DNA of 64,000 nucleotides from Periweissella fabalis (GTDB taxonomy: Bacteria > Bacillota > Bacilli > Lactobacillales > Lactobacillaceae): positions 124,001 through 188,000 of the forward strand of contig NZ_JAAXPN010000001.1 of NCBI RefSeq assembly GCF_012396505.1, read 5' to 3'. How positions within the stretch are numbered: position 1 is the stretch's first letter; the number at the start of each line of letters is the position of its first letter. The position numbers and the translations under genes were made by a program. The notes under the pieces were generated by a model that saw nothing but the letters and a program-made list of their open reading frames with translations, ran no database searches and was not told the origin of the DNA. This document shows, one piece after another, positions 1 through 8,478 of the stretch.

Positions 1-1253
1 CAGAATTTATTGCAGATCAAATAAAACAAGTCACGGGTTATCTTGTTAAAAGTTTAAATAGTAGTCAAGAAGAATTCTATCGAAATCAAGCGATTAGAAC
101 GTACTTTCCTGAGTTTGCTCAAATGGCAGCCGAAAACTTATATATTATTGGGATTAATTCCGGTCGACTAGATATCGGCTATTATTCAGATAGTGAATTT
201 AAATTTTCACGTAGTGTCTTATTAGGACCAATTCGAATTGCTGAATCACTTGAAGAGATTGAAAGTCAAATTGTTGATTATCCACAGTTTTTAACTGACT
301 TTATTGGTAGTAAAATTGCAGACTTTGCCCAAGTATTACCGCATCTTGAATCTTGTAAGAATCTATTGGTAGTTGGTTCAGATATTCTTAATAAGGTTTT
401 TATCCCCGTTAATGCCAAAAGTACAACGATTACAGTCGCTGAATTTAAAGCACTCAAACTAAAAATTCAGCATTTATCACGCCAAGCATTGATTGAACAG
501 TTTAATATTCAACCGGAAGTTGTTCGATATATCATGCCCGAAATTTTTATTTTGGAACGCGCGTTTAGCATTATTAATGCACAAACAATTACACTTTCAC
601 GTTTGACGGCTATTGATGGTCTAATTTTTGCCCAACCGGGTTTAAAATTACCAGGTGAAGGTGAGATAGTCGCTTCAGCTGAAAATATCGCTGATCAATA
701 TCGAGTTGAATATCACCATCGTAAACAAGTTGAAACATTTGCATTACATATTTTTGATCAATTAAAACCAATCCATCATTTGGGGCATCGCGAACGCTTG
801 TTATTGCATGTGGTCTGTATTGTGCATGATATTGGGAACTTTGTGAATAGTTATGCCCACTATATTCATTCAGCTAAATTGATTCAAAGTTTAGATTTTC
901 ATGGCCTATCCGATAAAGAACAAGCTATTGTAGCAATGGTTTCCCAATTCCATAGTTCTAAGACACCTGTAGCAGGTGAATATCAAGCTGAGGCGGAACG
1001 TTTTAACAAAAAAGAACGGTTATTAATTGCTAAGCTAACGGCTATTTTACGAATTGCTGATGCTTTGGATGATTCACGTTTACAAAAAATTCAGACGATT
1101 TCCGTATCTTTACGTGAAAATGAAGTAGTTATTACTGCTACAACCAATGCTAATATCTTATTAGAAACTTGGACTTTTGAACAAAAGGCAGCCTTTTTTA
1201 TGGATGTCTTTGGAATTCAACCAACATTAAAGAAGAGAGTGAGTCGTAAATAA
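1..1253 (+). CDS. ppx: Exopolyphosphatase Ppx/GppA family, C-terminal part (5' end outside window)
   Basis: The frame is open from the first bases of the window, so the gene begins upstream; the ATG at 123 is internal. The visible part holds the end of the actin-like phosphatase domain, then an HD-type C-terminal domain (HRERLLLHVVCIVHDIG, then YAHYIHSAKLI) typical of long Ppx proteins of about 500 residues. Known role of the family: removal of terminal phosphate from polyphosphate or hydrolysis of pppGpp. The stop TAA at 1251-1253 overlaps the ATG of ppk at 1253, so the two are translationally coupled. Substrate preference cannot be read from sequence. Confidence 0.9.
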   Translation, partial: EFIADQIKQVTGYLVKSLNSSQEEFYRNQAIRTYFPEFAQMAAENLYIIGINSGRLDIGYYSDSEFKFSRSVLLGPIRIAESLEEIESQIVDYPQFLTDFIGSKIADFAQVLPHLESCKNLLVVGSDILNKVFIPVNAKSTTITVAEFKALKLKIQHLSRQALIEQFNIQPEVVRYIMPEIFILERAFSIINAQTITLSRLTAIDGLIFAQPGLKLPGEGEIVASAENIADQYRVEYHHRKQVETFALHIFDQLKPIHHLGHRERLLLHVVCIVHDIGNFVNSYAHYIHSAKLIQSLDFHGLSDKEQAIVAMVSQFHSSKTPVAGEYQAEAERFNKKERLLIAKLTAILRIADALDDSRLQKIQTISVSLRENEVVITATTNANILLETWTFEQKAAFFMDVFGIQPTLKKRVSRK

Positions 1254-3403
1254 TGAGTGAAAACAATATTTTTGATAAACCAGAATACTTTGTAAATCGT
1301 GAATTAAGTTGGTTACAATTTAACGAACGGGTTATTGAAGAGGCACGTGATCGACAAAATCCATTGCTTGATCGGATTCGCTTTCTTGCTATCAGCCAAA
1401 ATAATCTGGATGAATGGTTCATGGTTCGAGTAGCTTCTTTGGCACAAATGGCCCATGCAGAGGTTAAGAAAAAAGATGCTGCTGGTTACACACCAAAAGA
1501 ACAATTGGAACTAATTAGTGCCGCAGCAAGCGAACATGTTAAGCTACAATATCAAACTTATACGCGAGTGCTTGTACCAGCATTAAAGGAACATGGAATT
1601 AAAATTGTTAAACCAAGCGACTTGGATGCGGCAACTTTAGATTATTTTGAAAATTATTTTAACCGCGAAATTTTTCCAGTGTTAACGCCGATGGCTGATG
1701 ACCAAACACGGCCATTCCCATTTCTAGCTAACGATAGTTTAAACATTGCTGTTCGTTTATCAAAAGAAAATCAAGCTGGCAAAACTAAGTTATTTGCAAC
1801 ATTGCAAGTTCCAGATAATGTCTTTAAGCGGGTGATAGCAGTTCCTAACCAAGATAAACATTTCGTATTATTAGAGGATATTATTAAACAATTTGTTGAA
1901 TGTCTTTTTCTTGGTTATACGGTTAAAGAAACGGCAACATATCGCGTTTTACGAGACATGGAACTAGATGTGGCTGAAAATGAGGATGAAACACCTAATT
2001 TATTAAAAGAAGTTCAAGCACGTTTAGCAGAACGTGAACGTGGGGATGTGATTCGCTTAGAATGTGAGAGCACAATGAGTCAACATATAAAAAAGCGCCT
2101 CCAAGCAGCGCTTCAAGTAGCTAATGTGCGCACTTATGACGTCAATGGCCCAATAGATTTAACTTTCTTATCTGATGTTGCGAAACAAGTTACTGATGTG
2201 CCAGCATTAAGCTACCCTAATTTTACAGCTTACGAACCAACTGAATTAATGACAGGAAATATTTTTGATGTCATTCGTAAAAATGATCAATTATTACATC
2301 ATCCATATGACACTTTTAAGCCTGTCGTACGCTTAATACAACAAGCTGCAATTGATGCAGACGTTTTAGCAATTAAAATGACACTCTATCGTGTATCTGG
2401 AGATTCTCCAATTATTAAAGCTTTGGGTCAAGCTGCTAAAAATGGTAAGCAAGTTACCGTATTAGTTGAAGTTAAGGCCCGTTTTGATGAGGAAAATAAT
2501 GTGCATTGGGCCAAGGAACTCGAACGAATGGGGGTTCATGTAATTTATGGTTTAAAGGGGCTTAAGACCCACTCCAAAATTGCGATGGTTATTCGCCGTG
2601 AAGGGGATGAAATTAGACGATACCTTCATTTAGGAACAGGTAACTATAATGATGTTACAGCTCATTTTTATACTGATTTAGGTCTTTTAACTGCTGATAC
2701 TAATATTGGTATTGATGCTGCCAATGTATTTAATATTTTATCTGGATATTCAGAGCAGCAATATTTTCATGAATTACACATGTCACCAGATGGAATTCGT
2801 GAGTTTATTGAAGCTAAAATTGATCAAGAAATTAAGAACGCCCAAGCAGGTAAACCAGCTAAGATTCAAATTAAAGTCAATTCAGTTTCAGATGCTGGCC
2901 TTGTTCGAAAATTATATGCAGCAAGTAATGCTGGCGTTAAGGTTGAATTAATTGTTCGCGGAATTGCTATCTTACGGGTCGGCATTCCAGCCGTTAGTGA
3001 AAATATTGAACTACATTCAATTGTTGGCCGCTTCTTGGAGCATAGTCGAATTTATATTTTTGCAAACAATGGCCAATCAGAAGTTTACCTTTCAAGTGCG
3101 GATTTGATGACACGCAACTTAAACCGGCGAGTTGAATTACTATTCCCAGTACATGCTGATAACTTAAAGCAACGAGTCTTATCAATTTATAATACTATGT
3201 GGATGGATAATATTAAAACACGTGTGTTACAATCAGATGGTAGTTACCAAAAGATTGATCGCCGTGGAGTACAAGATTCACTTGATGCTCAAGGGGCCTT
3301 TATGGCAGAAGCCACACAAAAGATTAAGGCGCAAAAGCATGCCGAAAAAGAAGCTGAACTTACAGAACGGTTTACACCATTAAATAATCCTTTTGAAGAA
3401 TAA
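1253..3403 (+). CDS. ppk: Polyphosphate kinase 1
   Basis: 716 residues, normal for PPK1. The start FVNRELSWLQFNERV is the family N-domain signature. The phospholipase-D-like half carries the autophosphorylated histidine in GLKGLKTHSKIA and the following HLGTGNYND; a second conserved histidine lies in GRFLEHSRIYIF. The enzyme makes polyphosphate from ATP, reversibly. It overlaps the preceding ppx stop by one base and is followed by a second ppx after 40 bp, so synthesis and degradation enzymes share one transcript. The charged C-terminus (MAEATQKIKAQKHAEKEAEL) is likely helical. Confidence 0.97.
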   Translation: MSENNIFDKPEYFVNRELSWLQFNERVIEEARDRQNPLLDRIRFLAISQNNLDEWFMVRVASLAQMAHAEVKKKDAAGYTPKEQLELISAAASEHVKLQYQTYTRVLVPALKEHGIKIVKPSDLDAATLDYFENYFNREIFPVLTPMADDQTRPFPFLANDSLNIAVRLSKENQAGKTKLFATLQVPDNVFKRVIAVPNQDKHFVLLEDIIKQFVECLFLGYTVKETATYRVLRDMELDVAENEDETPNLLKEVQARLAERERGDVIRLECESTMSQHIKKRLQAALQVANVRTYDVNGPIDLTFLSDVAKQVTDVPALSYPNFTAYEPTELMTGNIFDVIRKNDQLLHHPYDTFKPVVRLIQQAAIDADVLAIKMTLYRVSGDSPIIKALGQAAKNGKQVTVLVEVKARFDEENNVHWAKELERMGVHVIYGLKGLKTHSKIAMVIRREGDEIRRYLHLGTGNYNDVTAHFYTDLGLLTADTNIGIDAANVFNILSGYSEQQYFHELHMSPDGIREFIEAKIDQEIKNAQAGKPAKIQIKVNSVSDAGLVRKLYAASNAGVKVELIVRGIAILRVGIPAVSENIELHSIVGRFLEHSRIYIFANNGQSEVYLSSADLMTRNLNRRVELLFPVHADNLKQRVLSIYNTMWMDNIKTRVLQSDGSYQKIDRRGVQDSLDAQGAFMAEATQKIKAQKHAEKEAELTERFTPLNNPFEE

Positions 3404-3443
3404 TACTTTTCAAGGATTGATTGGAAGGGGAATAAAGGGATTT

Positions 3444-4418
3444 ATGAAGAAATTTGCGATTATTGACTTAGGGTCAAACTCAGCGCGGATGACAATTAGT
3501 GAAATTCATCCAGATGGTTCATACACGGTGCTTGAACGAATGCAAGAAATGGTGCGCTTGTCGAATAATATGGGGCCTAAAAAGGTTTTACAAAAACCAG
3601 AAATTGAGCGGACACTTAAAGCACTTGATGGATTTAACCAAGCAATTCACAAATATGATGATATTACGGTTCGAGCAGTTGCAACTGCGGCAGTACGACA
3701 AGCAACCAATCAGGCTAAGTTTCTAGAATTAGTGCAAACTAAGGTTGGTTTAACACTTGAAGTTTTAACCGGTGAACAAGAAGCACACTATGACTATTTA
3801 GGGGTAATTAATACATTAAATGTTAGCAATACGCTGATTTTGGATACGGGTGGCGCATCATCAGAATTGATTTTTGTCGTTGATAAAGAATCACGCCATG
3901 AAGTTAGTATTCCAGTTGGGGCAGTTAATATTTCTGAGAAATTCTTAGAAAAAGATAAGATTAGTGCGGCAGCATTATTTCAAGCATTTACTGCAGTTGA
4001 TGAACGTTTAAATAGCATTTCCTGGCTTCGGCAAGCCCATGAATTTCCACTAGTAGTCTTAGGCGGGTCTAATCGTACCTTAGGTAAAATATCACGACGT
4101 GCTAAGCATATTCAAGATACACCGTTGCATGGCTATCGGATATCAAGTGACGAAGCTTTTGGTATTTATACGGATATTTTGAGTAAAGATTTGGAAGAAC
4201 GCCGTAAAATTGCGGGTTTAGCTAAAGAACGTGGTGATATTATCGTGGGCGGCTTGATGCCATTAATGGCTTTATTACGGTATGTTGATGCGAATAAAAT
4301 TACTTTTTCACAAGCTGGAATTCGTGAAGGCATTTTGTTTGAAAAGATTAATGAGTTCACCGGTGAGGCAGTAATTGATCCAGAACCAGCGGCCTTAACC
4401 GTTGATATTGATGATTAG
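3444..4418 (+). CDS. Exopolyphosphatase, short Ppx/GppA form
   Basis: 324 residues from the ATG at 3444, which has AAAGGG five bases upstream; a longer frame from a TTG at 3393 overlaps ppk and lacks a ribosome site. The N-terminus FAIIDLGSNSARMTI and the DTGGASSELIF block are the two phosphate-binding motifs of the ASKHA-fold Ppx/GppA phosphatases. There is no HD domain, unlike the first ppx of the operon. Third gene of the ppx-ppk-ppx operon. The two phosphatases may act on different substrates (polyphosphate and pppGpp); that is inference. Confidence 0.92.
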   Translation: MKKFAIIDLGSNSARMTISEIHPDGSYTVLERMQEMVRLSNNMGPKKVLQKPEIERTLKALDGFNQAIHKYDDITVRAVATAAVRQATNQAKFLELVQTKVGLTLEVLTGEQEAHYDYLGVINTLNVSNTLILDTGGASSELIFVVDKESRHEVSIPVGAVNISEKFLEKDKISAAALFQAFTAVDERLNSISWLRQAHEFPLVVLGGSNRTLGKISRRAKHIQDTPLHGYRISSDEAFGIYTDILSKDLEERRKIAGLAKERGDIIVGGLMPLMALLRYVDANKITFSQAGIREGILFEKINEFTGEAVIDPEPAALTVDIDD

Positions 4419-4443
4419 TTCAGATAATAGGAGTAGGAGTAAA

Positions 4444-4530
4444 ATGAAGCAAGCACGTATTTTAAATATAGTCGTAACATTATGTTTAATGTTTTGGGTC
4501 TTTGATTTAGTAGAAGTCATTCGGTTTTAA
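4444..4530 (+). CDS. 28-residue hydrophobic membrane peptide, unknown function
   Basis: A small frame begins 25 bases after the second ppx stop, with a strong doubled ribosome site (AGGAGTAGGAGT) placed correctly before ATG. The product starts MKQARILNIVVTLCLMFWVF: two basic residues, one predicted membrane helix, then a short acidic end (DLVEVIRF). It is last in the polyphosphate operon, before the terminator at 4638. I do not recognise it. A real translated peptide is favoured by the ribosome site and the clean single-helix composition. Confidence 0.6.
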   Translation: MKQARILNIVVTLCLMFWVFDLVEVIRF

Positions 4531-4611
4531 ATACTGATCAAGTGATTTAAAAGTAAAGTTATCAAAGATAGATAACGGTAAAGTGCATAAGCAATGATGT
4601 TGTCTTATGAT

Positions 4612-4679
4612 AAAAGGCAGATAGTAGCATAAAATACAAAAATCCCAGCTGAATTTTCTAAATTCAGTTGGGATTTTTT
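4612..4679 (+). terminator. Intrinsic terminator with conserved outer arm (repeat family, type 1)
   Basis: Stem AAAAATCCCAGCTGAATTT pairs with AAATTCAGTTGGGATTTTTT. It ends the polyphosphate operon. The 26 bp before the hairpin (4612-4637, AAAAGGCAGAT then AGTAGCATAAAATAC) recur at 33771-33796 (22 of 26 identical) and inverted at 23459-23483, and are not needed for termination. Confidence 0.85.
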
Positions 4680-4810
4680 AGTTTCACTTTTAAACCTTAA
4701 TTAAAAGATTTCCATTTGCATATTTTTAATGATAATGCTTAAAAATTAGCATATTCATAGTTATTGAGTATATTTATGCCGTTTAAAGTGAAAAATGTTG
4801 CATATTATTA

Positions 4811-4838
4811 TTGAAAAACGTATATTAATTTGTATTAA
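4811..4838 (+). promoter_or_regulatory. Promoter of the amino acid transporter
   Basis: TTGAAA (4811-4816), 16-base spacer, TATTAA (4833-4838), about 20 bases before the start codon at 4858. The 4680-4810 stretch before it is very AT-rich with nothing else recognised. Confidence 0.5.
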
Positions 4839-4857
4839 GAAATTGAAGTGAGGGAAT

Positions 4858-6363
4858 ATGATGAAAAAACCAGTGTATAAATTATTTTTAGCATGTTTAG
4901 CATTTATTTTTATTTTTAGCAATATTGGAACTACTATGGCAGCAACAGATACTCCAAAGTCTGATGCAACCTTAAAACAAATTAAGCAAAGTGGGTTACT
5001 AGTCGTTGGGCTATCAGCTGACTATGCGCCATATGAATTTCATCAAACAATTAAGGGTCAAGATGAAATTGTTGGTTTTGATATTTCAATGGCTCGAGCA
5101 GTTGCTAAGCAATTAGGGGTTAAATTGCAAATTAAAGAAATGGCGTATGATGCTTTATTGGGAGCTTTAAAAACTGGTAAAATTGATATGATTATTTCAG
5201 GGATGAGTCCAACTCCTGAACGGGCCAAAGAAGTCAATTTTTCTAAACCATACTTACATGTTAAGCAACAAGTGTTAGTTCGGGCAGCTGATAAAAACAA
5301 ATATAAAGATGTTACAGATTTCTCTAATGTTAGTGTGGCTGCACAAAAGAGTACGACGCAAGCTGATTTAGCAACGCAAGCTTTACCTGGTGCTAAGCCA
5401 GTGCTGTTAACTAAATTTACAGATGCAATCTTACAATTGCAATCAGGTAAAGTGGGGGCAATTGTAGTTGAAAGTCCGGTTGGTGAAGCATATGTACAAC
5501 ACGATAAGCAATTGGCTTTAGTACCAATGAATTTTCCCAATGATATTGGTACGACAGTTATTGCAATGCCTAAAGGTGCGAATGCTTTAACGGCACAAGT
5601 TAATACGGTAATTGATCGCGTTAGTCATGATGGTTCGTTTAAAAAATGGCAACATTTAGCTAATGAGCAATTATTTGTTTCAAAAAGTTTCTTTGCTCAA
5701 TACGGTAGTTACTTTATCTCAGGGACTGGTTTGACAGTTGTATTGGCAATTATTGGGGTTTTCTTTGGAGCTATTTTAGGAGTTATCTTGGCATTATTAA
5801 AACGTGCTAAACTCGATACATCTAATTCATGGCTAGTTCGTTTTGGGAAGCTAATTGGTAAAATTATTTCCAATGTTTACATTGAGTTTGTACGTGGAAC
5901 ACCGTTGATGGTGCAAGTTTATATTATCTTTTTTGGCGCCACATGGTTATTTCATTTAAATATTAGTGCTTTTGCATCGGGGGCAATTGCTGTTAGTTTG
6001 AATTCAGCGGCTTATGTAGCTGAAATTATTCGTTCTGGAATTAATTCAGTAGCTAATGGTCAAAATGAAGCTGCACGTTCCTTAGGTTTGTCAGCTGGAC
6101 AAACGATGCGCTATGTTATTCTTCCACAAGCGGTTAAGAATATTTTACCTGCACTAGGAAATGAGTTTGTGACAGTTATTAAAGAATCTTCGGTTGTATC
6201 TGTTATCGGAGTTGGAGAATTAATGTTTAAAACAGCAACTGTTCAAGGGGCCTCATTTAACCCGTTCTTACCGCTTGTTATTACCGCATTAATTTACTTC
6301 ATTTTGACGTTTGGTTTGACACGAATCTTAAACTTATTTGAAAAACGTTTCAACTTAGGTTAA
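4858..6363 (+). CDS. Polar amino acid ABC transporter, substrate-binding and permease fusion (GlnP type)
   Basis: 501 residues. A signal sequence (LFLACLAFIFIFSNIGTTMA) leads into a periplasmic-binding-protein domain, about residues 35-275 (LLVVGLSADYAPYEF; GFDISMARAVAKQLG; GMSPTPERAKEV), fused to a HisM/GlnP permease domain, about 285-500, with the EAA loop NEAARSLGLSAGQTMRYVILPQA. This is the GlnP-like layout known in lactic acid bacteria for glutamine/glutamate uptake. No ATPase follows; an orphan GlnQ-type ATPase lies at 15272-16006 and is the likely partner. Start ATG 4858 or 4861; both fit the GAGGGA site. Confidence 0.93.
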   Translation: MMKKPVYKLFLACLAFIFIFSNIGTTMAATDTPKSDATLKQIKQSGLLVVGLSADYAPYEFHQTIKGQDEIVGFDISMARAVAKQLGVKLQIKEMAYDALLGALKTGKIDMIISGMSPTPERAKEVNFSKPYLHVKQQVLVRAADKNKYKDVTDFSNVSVAAQKSTTQADLATQALPGAKPVLLTKFTDAILQLQSGKVGAIVVESPVGEAYVQHDKQLALVPMNFPNDIGTTVIAMPKGANALTAQVNTVIDRVSHDGSFKKWQHLANEQLFVSKSFFAQYGSYFISGTGLTVVLAIIGVFFGAILGVILALLKRAKLDTSNSWLVRFGKLIGKIISNVYIEFVRGTPLMVQVYIIFFGATWLFHLNISAFASGAIAVSLNSAAYVAEIIRSGINSVANGQNEAARSLGLSAGQTMRYVILPQAVKNILPALGNEFVTVIKESSVVSVIGVGELMFKTATVQGASFNPFLPLVITALIYFILTFGLTRILNLFEKRFNLG

Positions 6364-6372
6364 TTGTGAAAC

Positions 6373-6405
6373 AAGGCTGGTAAAATTTATTTTTACTGGC
6401 CTTTT
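6373..6405 (+). terminator. Terminator after the amino acid transporter
   Basis: AAGGCTGGTAAAA pairs, with G-U pairs, to TTTTACTGGCCTTTT, 10 bases after the stop. Confidence 0.7.
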
Positions 6406-6531
6406 GGTGTGTCATTATTGATAATAGCAACCTTTTTTAGTTGCAGTTGCGTTGGTAGAATCTTTATAATAAACTAAGAAATAAGGATAGTGTTAAAAAG
6501 TTAACGCTAATAAGATAGGAAGATAGTGACT

Positions 6532-6789
6532 ATGATTAATAAAAATCAACTAAAAGTTAGTTTTCTATTAGCGATGGTGTGTCTTGTTATTAAAGTATTT
6601 ATCAATAATTTTGATCATACATCAATGACAAGTAAATTTATTCAGACAATTAATGTTCTCGGTGCTAGTGGGTATTGGTTCTTGCCAATTATTGTTGGTG
6701 TTTGGCTGATAGTGATGTTTACATTTGGCTTTTACATATTTTTTCGAATATTAAATGCAATTGTTCATGCATTGTATCGGCGGCGGTAA
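6532..6789 (+). CDS. Small two-helix membrane protein, unknown
   Basis: 85 residues from ATG 6532; AGGAAG lies nine bases upstream, a better fit than the in-frame GTG at 6526. Two predicted membrane helices (about residues 10-27 and 48-72) and a basic C-terminus ending YRRR. No family recognised. It stands alone between two terminator-type palindromes. Confidence 0.65.
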   Translation: MINKNQLKVSFLLAMVCLVIKVFINNFDHTSMTSKFIQTINVLGASGYWFLPIIVGVWLIVMFTFGFYIFFRILNAIVHALYRRR

Positions 6790-6833
6790 GGCTTAACTTA
6801 CATCTAAAAGGCAAGGCAGAAGTGTTACTAAAG

Positions 6834-6912
6834 GCGGGCGATATTGAGGAATAATACGATACCCCTGAAGAATTTTTCTTCAGGGGTATCGTATTATTTG
6901 GAATATAGCTGC
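6834..6912 (+). repeat. Long imperfect palindrome, terminator repeat family type 2
   Basis: About 79 bp that fold almost end to end: GCGATATTGAGGAATAATAC pairs with GTATTATTTGGAATATAGC around an inner CCCCTGAAGAA/TTCTTCAGGGG hairpin. The arms recur at 30861-30957 and, on the 5' side, at 61231. It probably terminates the preceding gene. Confidence 0.75.
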
Positions 6913-6954
6913 TAAAAATAGTTGTGTCCCAGCTTCTTTTGTATTCAAAAAATA

Positions 6955-6984
6955 ACCGCTTGGGCCAATTTTCTGACCGCTTAA
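6955..6984 (+). promoter_or_regulatory. Direct repeats with 21-bp period, probable LytTR operator
   Basis: ACCGCTTGG at 6955-6963 and ACCGCTTAA at 6976-6984 share seven of nine bases and start 21 bp apart, the spacing known for AgrA/ComE/LytR-type LytTR regulators. They lie just before the promoter of the lytTR gene itself, which points to autoregulation. Confidence 0.6.
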
Positions 6985-6994
6985 GCTAGAGCCA

Positions 6995-7023
6995 TTTACT
7001 GATTCATATGGATGTGGAATACT
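6995..7023 (+). promoter_or_regulatory. Promoter of the LytTR operon
   Basis: TTTACT (6995-7000), 17-base spacer, AATACT (7018-7023). The direct repeats sit directly upstream, the usual position for activation. Confidence 0.5.
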
Positions 7024-7043
7024 GTATATACGGAGAGGGAAAT

Positions 7044-7514
7044 ATGAAAATAACAATTGAAATTGATCCATCAATCCCAGATCTAGAAGTTGTGTTGCGG
7101 ACACCCCAATTTAATGAACAAGTTAGCGAACTTCAAAATATCTTACAGGCTTTTGATGCAAATCAAGTGCCTGAATTAATAGCCCCAATTACATACATTA
7201 AAGATGATACGGAATATTACTTTAATAATGCAGAGGTCTTATTTTTTGAAACAGATGATCGGGATGTATATGCACATACCATTAACGATGCTTACATTGT
7301 AAAACAGCGTCTTTATGAGTTAGAACAACGGCTAATGCCTGGATTTATGCGGATTTCAAAATCAGCACTATTAAATGTTCATGCGGTCTATGGTTTAACA
7401 CGCACAGTTACTGGTGCAACGGTCGGATTTCAAAATAGTCCTAAAGTTGCTTTCGTTTCCCGCCGTTATTTCAAAGATTTAAAAGAACGTTTAGAAGAGG
7501 AGCGTAATTTATGA
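7044..7514 (+). CDS. LytTR-type DNA-binding regulator without receiver domain
   Basis: 156 residues from ATG 7044 (GGAGAGGG upstream); the longer frame from 7008 lacks a ribosome site. About residues 60-156 form a LytTR domain: YYFNNAEVLFFETDDRDVYAH, LYELEQRLMPGFMRISKSALLNV, YFKDLKERLEEE. There is no response-regulator receiver, so it is not controlled by direct phosphotransfer. Its TGA overlaps the ATG of the next gene. This matches the LytTR regulatory systems in which a co-transcribed membrane protein restrains the regulator; here the partner is LiaF-like. Confidence 0.85.
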   Translation: MKITIEIDPSIPDLEVVLRTPQFNEQVSELQNILQAFDANQVPELIAPITYIKDDTEYYFNNAEVLFFETDDRDVYAHTINDAYIVKQRLYELEQRLMPGFMRISKSALLNVHAVYGLTRTVTGATVGFQNSPKVAFVSRRYFKDLKERLEEERNL

Positions 7515-8236
7515 ATAAAAATACAATTGTTCCCGGTTTAGGTTTTCTAGCAGCTGGTGTATTCTTAGTTGTGTATGAACTTGGATGGTTAAACTTCCAT
7601 GTTGGTATGTGGACTTTAATTTTTACAGTGATTTTAGTTTTCTTTATGGTAAAAAACTTACTTAAAGGTGGCATTGTTGTGCCAGTGGCTAGTTTAGCAA
7701 TTTTAACAATGCTATATGCTAATCCATTAGGCATTGAAAAATTAGTTCCATGGACAATTATTGCAGTGGCTATTTTAATGATAATTGGTTTAGAGTTAAT
7801 CTTTAAGACTAAAAGTCGTAGGTATTATATTTTTAATCAAGGGACTGAGCATAATAAATTTAAGAAAAAATATGTGTATGGTCCTGATGATGTACAAGAT
7901 AGTGTTGCGAGTGATTTAAACTTAAATGCTAATATGACATCAACATTTCGCTATGTTAAGTCACAGGATTTTCAAAATGGTCAAGTTACTGCTAAAATGG
8001 CAAGTGTGAAAATCTACTTTGACAAGGCCCATATTAATACCACAGCAACATTAAACTTGGATGTCAATCTGTCAGATGTTTCAATTTATGTTCCACGCGA
8101 TTGGCATGTTGTAAACCAAGTTAACCCATTATTAAGTGATGTAGAAGAAAAGACCCCGGCTGATGAGATTACTACGGCCGAATTGATTATTACTGGGAAT
8201 GTTAATCTTTCAGCGGTTAATATTTATCATATATAA
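7511..8236 (+). CDS. LiaF-like membrane protein, probable partner of the LytTR regulator
   Basis: 241 residues; start overlaps the lytTR stop as ATGA. About four membrane helices in the first 100 residues (GLGFLAAGVFLVVYELGWL, MWTLIFTVILVFFMV, VVPVASLAILTML, WTIIAVAILMIIGL), then a soluble beta-rich C-terminal half like the LiaF 'toast-rack' domain (SVKIYFDKAHINTTATLNLDV, DVSIYVPRDW). LiaF-family proteins act in cell-envelope stress sensing. I infer that it controls the LytTR protein. Confidence 0.75.
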   Translation: MNKNTIVPGLGFLAAGVFLVVYELGWLNFHVGMWTLIFTVILVFFMVKNLLKGGIVVPVASLAILTMLYANPLGIEKLVPWTIIAVAILMIIGLELIFKTKSRRYYIFNQGTEHNKFKKKYVYGPDDVQDSVASDLNLNANMTSTFRYVKSQDFQNGQVTAKMASVKIYFDKAHINTTATLNLDVNLSDVSIYVPRDWHVVNQVNPLLSDVEEKTPADEITTAELIITGNVNLSAVNIYHI

Positions 8237-8263
8237 GTGAAAGCCTAGTAGCTAATATATTTG

Positions 8264-8320
8264 AAATACGCTAGATGCCAACCTGAAGAATTTTTCAGTA
8301 GGACATCTGGCGTATTTTTT
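8264..8320 (+). terminator. Terminator after the LytTR/LiaF operon
   Basis: AAATACGCTAGATG pairs with CATCTGGCGTATTTTTT around an inner CCTGAAGAATTTTTCAG hairpin, which has the GAAGAATTTTTC core common to several terminators here. Confidence 0.75.
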
Positions 8321-8422
8321 GAAAGTAAACTAACATTAAATATTAATTAATAGTGTGGACATAGGTAATATCAATGGTTTATTTCTAAAATTACTATTAT
8401 TTTTAATTAATAATGTAATTGC

Positions 8423-8450
8423 TTGTTATTTAAGAATTTGTTAAGATAAT
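8423..8450 (+). promoter_or_regulatory. Promoter of the ABC exporter
   Basis: TTGTTA (8423-8428), 16-base spacer, GATAAT (8445-8450), 28 bases before the ATG. Confidence 0.5.
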
Positions 8451-8478
8451 TGAATAACAATGAGCAAAGGAGCACATT

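Noticed and set aside
5058-5540. 160-codon open frame on the minus strand
   Set aside because: Shadow of the amino acid transporter gene; codon pattern and motifs belong to the plus strand.
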